A stretch of DNA of 51,967 nucleotides from NCBI GenBank assembly GCA_004554165.1, contig SFNQ01000024.1:1-51967 (forward strand), in the 5' to 3' direction. Position 1 is the first letter of the stretch; every line of letters begins with the position of its first letter. Shown here piece after piece: positions 37,817-49,213 of this stretch. The translations under genes and the position numbers were made by a program. The stretch comes from Clostridiales bacterium. Lineage in GTDB: Bacteria > Bacillota > Clostridia > Christensenellales > CAG-138. Below the pieces are notes generated by a model. It had not been told where the DNA came from. It searched no databases and saw only the letters and a list, made by a program, of their open reading frames with translations.

Positions 37817-38494
37817 TCCGAAAGCAGCCTGCAACTCTAATATGTAGTATGGCCCGAACCCCGGCAGAGCCGAAAATGCGGTCTCAAGGGAGCGGTTTTA
37901 TCTTCGGTGGCAGAGCGCCGGAAACAGAAGCGGCTTCCCGAACTCCGTACCAGTCATTTTTCAATTTCATCTTCTCTAAGGCGGAGGATTCATCGCAGGA
38001 AAGCCCCCGCCTCATCCGCTTTGGATATAAGAGCTGATTTGAGCCGTTTCTGTGTTCCCGTCGCTTACATTGCCTCCGGCACTCCTGCGCTGTGCGGCCT
38101 TGAACCGCCCGAACGCTGTTGCATTCGGCTCCGCGCGTTTTCAGGAGGTATCGCGCATGCCGGGGCAGGGAAAACGGGCGAAAAAATGCGGACGTATCAC
38201 AAGCGATTTGACGCAGCCATGGCCCGCGATATGCCCCCGATCGTCCTGCGTCCCCTCGTCAACGGATAATATCCGAAAAATCAGAATCAATGCAAAAGCC
38301 CCACCCAATACGAAAAAACGCCCGAACCGTTGCAGCATCCTTCGGGCGTTCCTCTTTTTCTTTCCGATCCGGGCGTTTCTCTGCTCCCCTGCGGCAAACC
38401 GCCGGCCGGCGCAAGCGCGCTTTGCAAGGCCGTGCCTACAAACGACGGTTTTCCCCGGTTTCGATTTTCGACCGGTCAGGCAATACGGTATTAT
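37817..38494. other. intergenic, no convincing gene
   Basis: About 680 bases after mscL. Frames on either strand lack good starts. The sequence is less GC-rich than the surroundings and ends in a minus-strand terminator and the repeat element. A decayed gene cannot be excluded. Confidence 0.45.
38313..38350 (-). terminator. Rho-independent terminator
   Basis: On the minus strand AACGCCCGAA pairs with TTCGGGCGTT (ten bases) and is followed by TTTT. It could be the true end of the metallophosphoesterase transcript, beyond the repeat element. Confidence 0.7.
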
Positions 38495-38495
38495 G

Positions 38496-38691
38496 AAACC
38501 GGGCGCTCTGGCCCGGCTGCAGAGTGTCGAAAAAGTGGCCGAACGCCACTTTTTCGAGCTTTCACAGGTTTTGCCTCTCGCATTCGCTCCCGGGCGGCAA
38601 AACCTGCAAAGTACGAAAACCTCTGGGTTTTCATCCGTTCTGACGCACATGTCGTCAGAGCCGGATCAAACCGGGCGCTCTGGCCCGGCTG
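38496..38691 (+). repeat. interspersed stem-loop element, copy A (3' truncated)
   Basis: Core begins TGTCGAAAAAGTGGC at 38525 and carries four of the five stem-loops seen in the full element; it stops after the GTCGTCAGAGCCGGAT segment. Identical 24-bp direct repeats (AAACCGGGCGCTCTGGCCCG plus four bases) flank it at 38496-38519 and 38668-38691; each can fold into a hairpin (CCGGGC/GGCCCGG) and the right one is followed by TTTTTT. The right repeat replaces the last stem-loop and the terminal inverted repeat. Confidence 0.8.
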
Positions 38692-38709
38692 TTTTTTCAG
38701 AAACTGCGT

Positions 38710-39390
38710 TCATACGATCTGCTTTGGGACAAACTCCAGATAATCCGCCGCCGCAAAGGTATACTGCACCCCGTTTTTCTCGCCCGTGTAGGCTGCCCGG
38801 TGCGCCCTGCCGTGCAGATGCGCGTAGACCGCATGCCGCACACCATACCGTTCCAGCAGCTCCGTTGCGGGCGTGTCCCCATGCTTCTCGTCGAAGGGCG
38901 GAAAGTGCAGCATCACCAGCCTTTCGCAGTCCTCCGGCATGGACCTGAGCGACAGTTCCAGCCGTGCAAGCTCCCGCGCGTAGATCTTCTGATCCTCGGG
39001 CGCTGACTGGGGCGCAGGCGGATTCCACAGCCTTGTGCCGCCGATGGCATAGCCGCCAATGCGCATCGCATCGTTCTGGATCGCGTAAACAGAGGGCGGC
39101 AGCGCGCGGCGCACCTGCGTCAGCGAGCTCCACCAGTAATCGTGGTTGCCGCGCAGCAGGAGCTTGGTTCCGTTCAGCCGGCCGATGAAGGCAAGGTCGG
39201 CCGCCGCGTCCGGCAGGTGCATGGCCCAGCTGATATCGCCCGGGATGAGCACCGTGTCCTCCGGCAGCACGGTCCGCTGCCAGGATTCCTCCAGCCGCTC
39301 CACGTGGTTCTCCCACGCGCTCCCGAACACATGCATGGGCTTGTCACAGGAGAAGGACAGGTGCAGGTCTCCGATGGCAAAAATCCGCAT
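38710..39390 (-). CDS. metallophosphoesterase
   Basis: A 226-residue calcineurin-like phosphoesterase with all metal-binding motifs: GDLH (7-10), GD at 51-52 in IPGDISWA, GNHD (81-84), HFPPFD and AHLHG near the C-terminus. The GNHDYWW form is typical of a small Firmicutes subfamily. Substrate unknown. GGAGGAGA lies just before the start. It follows the zinc-ribbon gene on the same strand. Confidence 0.92.
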   Translation of the reverse strand: MRIFAIGDLHLSFSCDKPMHVFGSAWENHVERLEESWQRTVLPEDTVLIPGDISWAMHLPDAAADLAFIGRLNGTKLLLRGNHDYWWSSLTQVRRALPPSVYAIQNDAMRIGGYAIGGTRLWNPPAPQSAPEDQKIYARELARLELSLRSMPEDCERLVMLHFPPFDEKHGDTPATELLERYGVRHAVYAHLHGRAHRAAYTGEKNGVQYTFAAADYLEFVPKQIV

Positions 39391-39425
39391 GCTCTCCTCC
39401 GCTCTGCGAACAGGCCGCGCTCGCC

Positions 39426-39707
39426 TCAGTCTTCCTCCTCCTCGATATCGTCGAATTCCTCGTCGATACCGTCGGCGTCCTCAAGCTCCGTCTGGCGCTT
39501 CTGCTCCCGCAGGCATCCCGCGCACAGGTCATGCCCGGGCACCGCAGGCGCCTCGCCACACTCGCTGCAAAGGGTCTCTTCCTCGCCTGGCCCCTGCTGG
39601 ATATGTACAGACTCGTCGCGGCGCAGCTCGCGCATGCACACATCGCAGTACGCCGCATCGCCGCGGATGTAGTTCAACTCGCACTTGGGACATTTTTTCA
39701 ACGCCAT
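39426..39707 (-). CDS. small zinc-ribbon protein with acidic tail
   Basis: A 93-residue protein with two zinc-binding sets: C6, C9, C21, C24 and C47, C50, C62, C65. It ends in an acidic tail (EEFDDIEEEED). I know no function. The start (MALKKCPKCELNYIRGDAAY) follows GAGG. It has its own promoter and likely shares a transcript with the metallophosphoesterase. Confidence 0.85.
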   Translation of the reverse strand: MALKKCPKCELNYIRGDAAYCDVCMRELRRDESVHIQQGPGEEETLCSECGEAPAVPGHDLCAGCLREQKRQTELEDADGIDEEFDDIEEEED

Positions 39708-39804
39708 ACTCTTTGCCTCTCCTCGCATCAACAGGCGGCAATTCCGCCGTTTGACCAGGGAAAAAAGCCGCATTTTTACGGCCCTGTCACCTGGCTGCTA
39801 CCAT

Positions 39805-39833
39805 ATTATGCGTAAGACCATTCGACATGTCAA
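39805..39833 (-). promoter_or_regulatory. promoter of the zinc-ribbon/metallophosphoesterase operon
   Basis: TTGACA (39828-39833) and CATAAT (39805-39810), minus strand, 17 bases apart. The ~90-base leader holds a GGCGGAATTGCCGCC stem. Confidence 0.7.
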
Positions 39834-39842
39834 GCCCTGTTT

Positions 39843-40413
39843 TCAAGCTTCTGTTAAAATCTGTCCGATCCGCTCCAAAACAGCCGCTCTGCCGTCTCCG
39901 CTCTCAGCGGAATAGGGGATGGCGGCGGGCGGCGCGCCCAGCTGTTTCGCAGCTGCCGCCGCGGCCTGTTTGCGCTTGGATTTGGCGATTTTATCGGCCT
40001 TTGTCGCAATGAGCGTAAAGGGCAGGCCATAGTAGAGCGCGTAGGCAAACATCTGCCGGTCCTCCGCCGTGGGCGCGTGGCGGATGTCGATAAGCAGAAA
40101 CAGATGCCTGACACGCCCGCTGGACAGATATTGCTCCATCAGCGCGCCCCAGCCCGCCTTCTCCTGCTTGCTGGCTTTTGCAAAGCCGTAGCCCGGCAGA
40201 TCCACAAGATAGAACTCCCTGTTGAGCAGAAAATAATTGATAAGCCGCGTCTTTCCCGGGTGTTGCGAGGTTCTGGCCAGCTTCTTGTTGTTGCACAGGT
40301 GGTTGATGAGGCTGGATTTGCCAACGTTGCTCTTGCCCACAATGGCGATTTCCGAGCGCGCAGGGGGCGGGTATGGCATACCCGCCCCGACGCTGGTCAG
40401 AAACTCCGCCTGC

Positions 40414-40433
<20 letters not shown>
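39843..40433 (-). CDS. engB: ribosome biogenesis GTP-binding protein EngB (YsxC/YihA)
   Basis: Essential GTPase for 50S subunit assembly. The 196-residue protein has Walker A GKSNVGKS (33-40), the G3 motif DLPGYGFAK and G4 TKADK. Its start lies 20 bases inside the end of lon, and the lon-engB order is common in Firmicutes. Confidence 0.97.
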
Positions 40434-42783
<2,350 letters not shown>

Positions 42784-42807
42784 ACTGTAGCGTCTCCTTT
42801 GCACTAC

Positions 42808-42836
42808 AGTATACTGGAACTTGTCAGTTTGTGCAA
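42808..42836 (-). promoter_or_regulatory. promoter of lon-engB
   Basis: TTGCAC (42831-42836) and TATACT (42808-42813), minus strand, 17 bases apart. It overlaps the last codons of lonB, so lon has its own promoter. No CIRCE-like or HrcA site was seen. Confidence 0.7.
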
Positions 42837-44479
42837 ACGGGCACGGCGGAGATTTCGTGTATTTGTTGTGACACCTTTTTGAAAAAAGCGATTGCCAGCA
42901 CGTCGGCAACCGTGGCCACCGGCAAAATTTCACAGGGAAAGGCGGAAAACTCCGAATCGTAATTCTCCCGTGGCAGTAAAATCCGCTCCGCGCCGGCCTC
43001 GATTGCCGCCTCAATCTTTTCCCGCACGCCGCCGACGGGCCGCACGTCGCCATGGATGGTGACCTCGCCCGTGGCTGCCAGCAGCGGCAGGGGCGGCGTA
43101 TCCGTCACGGCGCTCCAAAGCGCGATCGCCACCGCAATACCGGCCGAAGGCCCGTCCGCCGGCATGCCGCCGGGAATGTTGAAGCGCACCTCGTATTCGG
43201 AAAAGTCAATGCCGCTGTACGCGGAAATCGCGCAGAGCACGTTCTCCACCGAGCCGCGGGCGGTGCTCTTTCTGCGCAGGCGGCGGCTCTGGGCGTCCAG
43301 CTCTTCCTCTTCCACAATGCCGCCCAGCACCAGCGCGGGCGTCCTGCTCTTTTTGAGCGTACACTCAATCTCCATGGCAACGCCCCCCATGCCGGATACC
43401 GCCAGCAGGTTCGCCACACCCACCCGGGGCTTTTCCGCCAGATGCTTTGCGATACAGGGCGTATAGTTGCAGTTGCGGGCTATCCAGCGCACATCCGCCT
43501 CGGTGATGGTTCTGCGCTGCTCGTTGTGGGCCAGGCCCGAGGCCAGCTGTATGATGTTCACCGCGTCGCGGCCGCTCATGGAATGTCGCGCACACTGCTC
43601 CAGCGCGGCAGCTTCGATGCCATAGCCCGCGCGCTCCGCCGCCCCCGCCGCCACCTGCGAAAGCTCCGGCCGGTTCAACGGGCGGAAATGCAGCTCCACG
43701 CAGCGCGAGCGAAGCGCGGGCGGCAGCTCCTCGGGCCGGCGGGTCGTGGCGCCGACCAGGCGGAAATCCGCCGGCAGGCCGTTTTGAAAGATATCGTGGA
43801 TGTGCTGGGGAATGGCCGTATTGTCCGGCGCGTAGTACGCGCTTTCAAAATGAACGCAGCGGTCCTCCAACACCTTCAGCAGCTTGTTCATCTGCATGGG
43901 ATGCAGCTCGCCAATCTCATCGAGAAAGAGCACGCCGCAGTGTGCGCGCGTAACCGCGCCGGGCTTTGGCTGCGGCACGCCCCGGCTTCCCAGCGCGCCC
44001 GCCCCCTGATAGATGGGATCGTGTACGGAGCCGAGCAGCGGATCGGCAATCGCGCGCTCGTCAAAGCGGATACAGGTGGCGTCCATCTCAATGAACCTGG
44101 AATGCTCGTTGAAGGGCGAGTCCGCGCACTTTTTTGCCTCCTCCAGCACGAGGCGCGCCGCGCAGGTCTTGCCCACGCCCGGCGGGCCGTAGATCAGCAC
44201 ATGCTGGGGATTGGGGCCGCACAGCGCGGCCATCAGCGCCCGAATCCCCTCCTGCTGGCCCACGATATCCGAGAAGCAGCGGGGACGCGCCAGCTCCGAC
44301 AGCGGCGCGTTCAGGTGCCGCGCCCGCAGCTCCTGCAGGCGTTGCAGCTCCTGGACGCTTTGCTTGGGCTTGTGCTCGCGGGCCGGATCCATGGCCTTGT
44401 TTCTCTGCCGGGAGGTATACCATATCAGCAGGCCGATCAGGCCCGCTTCTACCAATAATACGATCATTGCTTCGCTCAT
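42824..44479 (-). CDS. lonB: ATP-dependent protease LonB
   Basis: Membrane-associated Lon paralogue; in Bacillus it is linked to sporulation under sigma-F. The 551-residue length matches B. subtilis LonB (552). An N-terminal membrane helix (~5-20), Walker A GPPGVGKT (98-105) and the proteolytic Ser445/Lys488 pair are all present. The ATG at 44479 has only AAGG close by; ATG at 44467 is possible. lonB-lon order is usual in spore formers. Confidence 0.95.
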   Translation of the reverse strand: MSEAMIVLLVEAGLIGLLIWYTSRQRNKAMDPAREHKPKQSVQELQRLQELRARHLNAPLSELARPRCFSDIVGQQEGIRALMAALCGPNPQHVLIYGPPGVGKTCAARLVLEEAKKCADSPFNEHSRFIEMDATCIRFDERAIADPLLGSVHDPIYQGAGALGSRGVPQPKPGAVTRAHCGVLFLDEIGELHPMQMNKLLKVLEDRCVHFESAYYAPDNTAIPQHIHDIFQNGLPADFRLVGATTRRPEELPPALRSRCVELHFRPLNRPELSQVAAGAAERAGYGIEAAALEQCARHSMSGRDAVNIIQLASGLAHNEQRRTITEADVRWIARNCNYTPCIAKHLAEKPRVGVANLLAVSGMGGVAMEIECTLKKSRTPALVLGGIVEEEELDAQSRRLRRKSTARGSVENVLCAISAYSGIDFSEYEVRFNIPGGMPADGPSAGIAVAIALWSAVTDTPPLPLLAATGEVTIHGDVRPVGGVREKIEAAIEAGAERILLPRENYDSEFSAFPCEILPVATVADVLAIAFFKKVSQQIHEISAVPVCTN

Positions 44480-44632
44480 GGCCTTAGTATGCTGTTGGGG
44501 CCGGAAAGAATTGCATGACAATAATTTCTTTTTTGCTGCAGGAATGGCGCATCCGGCTTCTTTCGACAGGGCTTTTTTTGCGGGGCAGGCCTGTGATATG
44601 ATAGAACGGTAAGCAGAAGGGAAGTGGAACGG

Positions 44633-45691
44633 ATGAAACGATCTCTTTGTATGGCGGCGCTCCTGCTGTGCTGGCTTTGCGCCTCCGGCTGCGGACTGGG
44701 CGCGCGGCACGGGGCCACCCCCTTGCCAACGCCCGCCACGCCGGAAATGCCGGAGACCTCCGGCGCGCCCGTCCCGGCGGATGCGCTGGCCGTGCGGGAG
44801 GCCCTGTCCCTTGCGGGCGGCAGCTATCGCAGCGCGGATCCCGGCCTTCCCGCCATTGACGTGGCCGGCGGAGGGCGCTTGCAGGCTTCCGGGCTGACCA
44901 TCGACAAAACCGGCGACGGCCTCTCCCCCGCGACCGGCGCGGCCTCCGGAATGCTCCCCGGCGGGGAGAACGCCGCCGTGCGGGTTGCGGAGGGCGGGCA
45001 GGCCTCGTTCAGCGGCTCCGCCATCACCTCGGGCGCTGCCGGCGGGCACGCGCTGTTTGTCTCCGGCCCGGAGAGCAGCGCCGCGCTCTCCGACACCATG
45101 GTGGTCGCAACGGGCTGCACCGCCGCCGCGGTATATGCGGACGGCGGCGCTTCCATCTCGGCCGCATCCTGCGACCTGTTCGCAGACGGCGAGGGCGCAG
45201 CGGCGCTGTTTCTCACGGGCGGCGGCGAAATCCGCTGCGCACAGGCGCAGATCAGCGCAGGCGGAACCAGCGTGGCTGCCGCGCTGTACGGCGGTACGCT
45301 TACGCTGACGGACTGCACGGTTCTGGGCGACCTGCGCTTTCACGGCGCCGGAAACCGGCTTGACTGTACCCGTTCGCGGCTGGAGGGGACGATCCGCTTT
45401 CCCGATGCGGAGGACGAGGCGGACATTTCCCTTTCGGACAGCAGCCTGTTCTGCGGCGCAACCGGCGGCGACGGCGCCATCGGCATTTCCATCTCGCTGG
45501 ACGCCACAAGCCGCTGGCAGCTGACCGGCGACAGCTATGTGGCCGGCTTTGTCAACGCGGACGAGAGCTTTTCGAACATCGAGAGCGCCGGCTTTTCCAT
45601 CTACTACAATTCGGAGCTGGAGGCCAACGCCGCGCTTGCCGGCAGGAGCTATGCCCTGCCCGGCGGCGGCTTTCTCATTCCGCTGATCTGA
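44633..45691 (+). CDS. putative cell-surface lipoprotein, beta-helix-like
   Basis: A 352-residue protein with a lipoprotein signal (MKRSLCMAALLLCWLCASGC; lipidation at C20), a threonine/proline-rich spacer (~30-55) and a long domain of short repeated strands rich in Gly, Ala, Ser and Thr (NAAVRVAEGG, GHALFVSGPE, CTAAAVYADGGASI). The periodicity suggests a right-handed parallel beta-helix, as in adhesins or carbohydrate-binding domains. The start follows AGAAGGGAAG. No enzyme motif was seen. Confidence 0.75.
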   Translation: MKRSLCMAALLLCWLCASGCGLGARHGATPLPTPATPEMPETSGAPVPADALAVREALSLAGGSYRSADPGLPAIDVAGGGRLQASGLTIDKTGDGLSPATGAASGMLPGGENAAVRVAEGGQASFSGSAITSGAAGGHALFVSGPESSAALSDTMVVATGCTAAAVYADGGASISAASCDLFADGEGAAALFLTGGGEIRCAQAQISAGGTSVAAALYGGTLTLTDCTVLGDLRFHGAGNRLDCTRSRLEGTIRFPDAEDEADISLSDSSLFCGATGGDGAIGISISLDATSRWQLTGDSYVAGFVNADESFSNIESAGFSIYYNSELEANAALAGRSYALPGGGFLIPLI

Positions 45692-45766
45692 GCCTGCGCC
45701 TCCCCCGCCCCCGCCCCTGTCCGGCAGGCCCTGGCGGAATCATTTTGATTTTCAACGGTATATGAC

Positions 45767-46024
45767 GAGCCGCAGGAGTTTTTTCTCCCGCGGCCCAGTC
45801 TGTCGAAAAACCCCGGGGTGGATAAGGGGCCGCAGTCCCTTATGTTCCATCCGGCTCTGACGACAGGTGCGTCAGAACGGATGAAAACCCGGAGGTTTTC
45901 GTACCTTGCAGGTTTTGCCAGCCGGGAGCGAATGCGAGAGGCAAAACCTGTGAAAACTCGAAAAAGTGGCGTTCCGCCACTTTTTCGACGCTCTGAGCCG
46001 CAGGAGTTTTTCCTCCCGCGGCCC
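45767..46024 (-). repeat. interspersed stem-loop element, copy B (full, reversed)
   Basis: The element lies at 45801-45989, reversed relative to copies A and C, with inverted ends TGTCGAAAAA and TTTTTCGAC. All five stem-loops are present. It is flanked by 30-bp direct repeats (GAGCCGCAGGAGTTTTTTCT plus ten bases) at 45767-45796 and 45995-46024, differing at one base; each folds as CCGCaGGAG/CTCCcGCGG around a T-rich loop. It fills the convergent gap between the lipoprotein and the InlB-repeat protein genes. Confidence 0.82.
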
Positions 46025-46082
46025 GTTTTTTTGCCCTGCCCGCGCCAATGCGTCCCTGCCCGGTCCGGGCAAGCCCTAAGAA

Positions 46083-47237
46083 TTATGCGCCTGACCGCCT
46101 TTTGCGCAGATACCGCAGCCCGATGCCGATGGCGGCGACAAGCCCGGCGGCGAGGAGCGCATAAAGCCAGATCGGCACAGGCTCCTTCTCCGTCTGGGTT
46201 CCCATTGCCTGCTCCACAAAATCCGGCGCGCCGCCCTCGTCAAAGGTCACCCGGGTGGCGGAGCTTGCGCGCCCGATGCGGCGTCCGCCGCTCTGCTGCG
46301 CGGCGCTGCCCGGCGCCGGCGTTCCCGTGGGCGCCGGCGTTTCCGCCGCGGAATCCTCCGCTGCGTCGCTCCCCCTGCCCGTCAGCCCGGCCCCGCCGCC
46401 CGCTGTGCTTCCGCCCCTGCCGCCGCCCTGCTGCTGTGCCGGGTCCTCCCGCCAGTTGGCGGTATAGCTGCGCTCTCCCTGGCTGCCCTCCGCGATCGTA
46501 ACGCGCAGGCTGGGCGCACTGAGCCCCGTGCCGGACCAGCCCAGGAAGATGTATCCCTCCTTTGTGGGGTTTTGCAGGGTGATGGGCTGATCGGAGGCGG
46601 TATAGACCGCGGGATTTGCGCCCTGCGCAAGTGTCCCGCCGTCAAGGTTGTACTGGATCGAGTACTCCCGCGAAAGCCGGCCCGTGCTGCTTCCAATGCG
46701 ATAGGTTCCGGCATTGGTGGTCACCCGCTGCACGGCCCTGGCCCTGATCCCGGAGGCCGCCGCAAGATACAGCGCCGCCGTGCCGCCTTCGGTCACGGTA
46801 TTGCCGGCGATATAGGAAGCCGCGCTGTCCGTGACGCCGTCCGCATAGGTCACGGACTGAATCGTTTCTGTGCCGCTGACATTCTCCAGCGCAAGCGCCG
46901 TCAAAACGCGCACCGCGCCGCCATTGGCCGAAAGGAGCTCGCCGCCGTTTGCTTCGACGGTTCCCGCAATGGCCACCGTGCCGGAAGTTACCGTCCAGGT
47001 GCAGCCGTTGAGATCCACAACCGTCCCCGCCGGTATGCTGAGGCTTGTGCCCGTTTCGATGCCGGCCGCCAGCCTGATGGGGCTCTTCCCCTCCGTCACC
47101 GCCTGCACCAGCGTGGCTTCGTCCGTTACGTCCGCCCCGTCCGCATATGCCTGCGCGGGCAGCAGGATCAGCGCCAGCGCCGCAAGGAGCAGCGACGCAG
47201 AACCTGCGCGCAGTGCTTTGTGCCCCTTCCTGTTCAT
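46083..47237 (-). CDS. InlB B-repeat surface protein with C-terminal membrane anchor
   Basis: A 384-residue exported protein: signal peptide (~1-32, AGSASLLLAALALILLPAQA), a beta-rich region (~33-190), one InlB B-repeat/Listeria-Bacteroides-type domain (PF09479) around YSIQYNLDGGTLAQGANPAV to GWSGTG, a Gly/Pro/Ala-rich linker, and a C-terminal helix (~355-376) followed by KRR. There is no LPxTG motif, so it is anchored by the membrane helix. Start MNRKGHKAL follows AAGGGGGAG. Probably a cell-envelope adhesin or sensor. Confidence 0.82.
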   Translation of the reverse strand: MNRKGHKALRAGSASLLLAALALILLPAQAYADGADVTDEATLVQAVTEGKSPIRLAAGIETGTSLSIPAGTVVDLNGCTWTVTSGTVAIAGTVEANGGELLSANGGAVRVLTALALENVSGTETIQSVTYADGVTDSAASYIAGNTVTEGGTAALYLAAASGIRARAVQRVTTNAGTYRIGSSTGRLSREYSIQYNLDGGTLAQGANPAVYTASDQPITLQNPTKEGYIFLGWSGTGLSAPSLRVTIAEGSQGERSYTANWREDPAQQQGGGRGGSTAGGGAGLTGRGSDAAEDSAAETPAPTGTPAPGSAAQQSGGRRIGRASSATRVTFDEGGAPDFVEQAMGTQTEKEPVPIWLYALLAAGLVAAIGIGLRYLRKRRSGA

Positions 47238-47273
47238 AGGGCTCCCCCTTTCGCCTGCTTCTTTACGCGCAAC

Positions 47274-47307
47274 AGTATAGTCGGAAAACTTGGCGGGAAC
47301 TTGGCGG
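47274..47307 (-). promoter_or_regulatory. promoter with PhoB-box-like direct repeats
   Basis: TATACT (47274-47279, minus strand) has no proper -35. In its place lie two identical decamers CCGCCAAGTT (47287-47296 and 47298-47307), 11 bases apart, ending eight bases before the -10 box. This is the layout of OmpR/PhoB-family activators at activated promoters. No such regulator is encoded in the window. Confidence 0.6.
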
Positions 47308-47520
47308 AAAGTCAACGGCTTTTCAACAAGCGTCGCAGGGAGGGCGATAATGGAGACACCTCTGCCGGCAAGGCAGGCCTTCCGCCAAAGCTGCTGCTGC
47401 CGACGGCCTGAAACGGCGAATTTCTGCCGCTAAAGTACACAATCCCAACCGCTCAGCGCCACGGTTTTGCCACAGGCCTGTCGTAGGATGAAAACCGAAC
47501 GGATACAGGAGGTTTATTCC

Positions 47521-49200
47521 ATGGAACAGAATGAAAACGCCTTTGTTGCCGCAAGAGAGAAGAAAAAACGACAGAGACGCATTCGCAACCGGATCATTCT
47601 TGGTCTTGCCGCCGCAGCCATCGTCGCAGCGGTCGTAATTCTTATGAACGCGCTCCGAACGGGTAAAAAAAGCGCCAGCATTCTGAGCTACCGCATAACG
47701 ACGGTTTCCTCCGGCGAGGTCGCCGCCAAAATCAGCGGTAGCGGTACCCTGACCGCCGTGCAGGAGGCGACTTTCACCGCGCCTGCCGATGCCCGCGTGA
47801 CCGAGGTGCTGAAACGTCCCGGCGAGGCCGTCGCAGCCGGCGAGGTGGTGCTCCGCCTGTCCAGCGGGACGGTGGAAGCCGAGCTGGACGATCTCTACGA
47901 TTCGCTTGCCACGGTGCAGAGCCAGCTTGCAGGCACCACGCGCGAGCGCAGCAATCTTGCGGTCACCGCGCCGAAAAAGGGCGTCGTCAAGGATATCCGG
48001 GCAGTTCCGGGCGACGCGGCGGAGGATCTGCGCTATCTCTGCCTCATCTCCACGGACGACAGGATGAAGCTCGTCGTGGAAGCGCCCGATGAGCTGAAAA
48101 AATATGAGGAGGTTGTGGTTGATGTGGGCGGCGAAACCGTTATGGGCACGGTCTCCGCGCTGGAGCAGGGCGAAGCCACCATTCTGATTGAAGATCACGG
48201 CTACAGTGTGGGCGCCGGGGCCAGCGCGAGCACGCTGGCCGGGACGGCGCTGGGCAGCGGCACGCTCACGGTGAACGACCATGTGCTGGTCTCGGCCAGC
48301 GCAGGCTGCATCGAGCAGGTGCTGGTTTCGGAAAACGACGCCGTTAAAAAGGGCGAGACCCTCTTTACGCTGCGCGAGGGAGCGCCCAGCGCCACCTACC
48401 AGACCCGTAAGGCCACCGAGCGCCAGCTGCTGGACCAGATCGAAGCGCTGGAATCCTCGCTGAACATTGCCGCAGACTGGGACTGCATCCTCGCCTCACT
48501 CTCCGTCGGTGCCGGCGACGAGGTTGCAAGCGGCGAGACGCTCTGCGTGCTCTCCGGCACCGCCGGCTATGAACTCCAGCTGGCCATCGACGAGCTGGAC
48601 CTGTCCTCCGTGGCAATTGGCCAGCAGGCGGAGGTCACGCTGGACGCAGTGGAGGGCAGCTACGCGGGCTCTGTCACAAACCTCTCCTACGCCGGCAGCG
48701 GCAGCTATGTGACGACCTATACCGCGACCATCACCACCGGGGCCATTCCCGGCGCCTATCCCGGCATGAGCGCCGCAGCGGAGATCACCACCGCAACCAG
48801 CGGAAACTCGCTGATCGTCCCGGTCAGCGCCGTCGAGTACGAGGGCAACAGCGCCTTTGTAACCCTCGCTCCGGCCAATGCGCAGGCCGGCGGACGCATC
48901 GCCGCGGACGACATCGATCCTGACAGCCTGACGCGCGTTGCCGTGACCACGGGCATGTCCGACGGCTCCTACATCGCCATTGCCGCGGATGAGCTTTCAG
49001 CAGGCGATCTCATCCTCCAGCGCCAGCTTGAAACGACCGCGGTTTATACGCCCTCCGACAGTGCGGAGCAGTTTGGCGGCTTTATGGGCGGCATGACCAT
49101 GCCCGCAGGCGGCGGCATGCCTGCGGAAGGCTTTGGCGGCGGACAGCAGCCCGACGGCAGCGGCGGCGGCTTTGGCCGCGGGCAGCGGCCCGGCAATTGA
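47521..49200 (+). CDS. HlyD/RND-type efflux adaptor (membrane fusion protein)
   Basis: A 559-residue periplasmic-adaptor-type subunit of a MacAB-like exporter. After a basic N-terminus, one membrane helix (~26-42) leads to a barrel-sandwich domain (lipoyl-like halves around GSGTLTAVQEATFTAPADAR and GVVKDIRAVPGDAAEDL), a second pair later (DWDCILASLSVGAGDEVASG), and a beta-barrel. The C-terminal ~40 residues are Gly/Gln-rich (MPAEGFGGGQQPDGSGGG). AGGAGG lies eight bases upstream. It forms an operon with the ATPase and permease. Confidence 0.9.
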   Translation: MEQNENAFVAAREKKKRQRRIRNRIILGLAAAAIVAAVVILMNALRTGKKSASILSYRITTVSSGEVAAKISGSGTLTAVQEATFTAPADARVTEVLKRPGEAVAAGEVVLRLSSGTVEAELDDLYDSLATVQSQLAGTTRERSNLAVTAPKKGVVKDIRAVPGDAAEDLRYLCLISTDDRMKLVVEAPDELKKYEEVVVDVGGETVMGTVSALEQGEATILIEDHGYSVGAGASASTLAGTALGSGTLTVNDHVLVSASAGCIEQVLVSENDAVKKGETLFTLREGAPSATYQTRKATERQLLDQIEALESSLNIAADWDCILASLSVGAGDEVASGETLCVLSGTAGYELQLAIDELDLSSVAIGQQAEVTLDAVEGSYAGSVTNLSYAGSGSYVTTYTATITTGAIPGAYPGMSAAAEITTATSGNSLIVPVSAVEYEGNSAFVTLAPANAQAGGRIAADDIDPDSLTRVAVTTGMSDGSYIAIAADELSAGDLILQRQLETTAVYTPSDSAEQFGGFMGGMTMPAGGGMPAEGFGGGQQPDGSGGGFGRGQRPGN

Positions 49201-49213
49201 GGGGGCACGCGCT

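Noticed and set aside
38141..38650. 169-residue minus-strand frame with a hydrophobic stretch
   Set aside because: It runs through the repeat element and a terminator, and has no ribosome binding site.
42784..43053. 90-residue N-terminal extension of Lon
   Set aside because: It would begin upstream of the promoter and overlap lonB antisense-free coding sequence; MEHLEKTLLPIIPLRGL is the normal Lon start.
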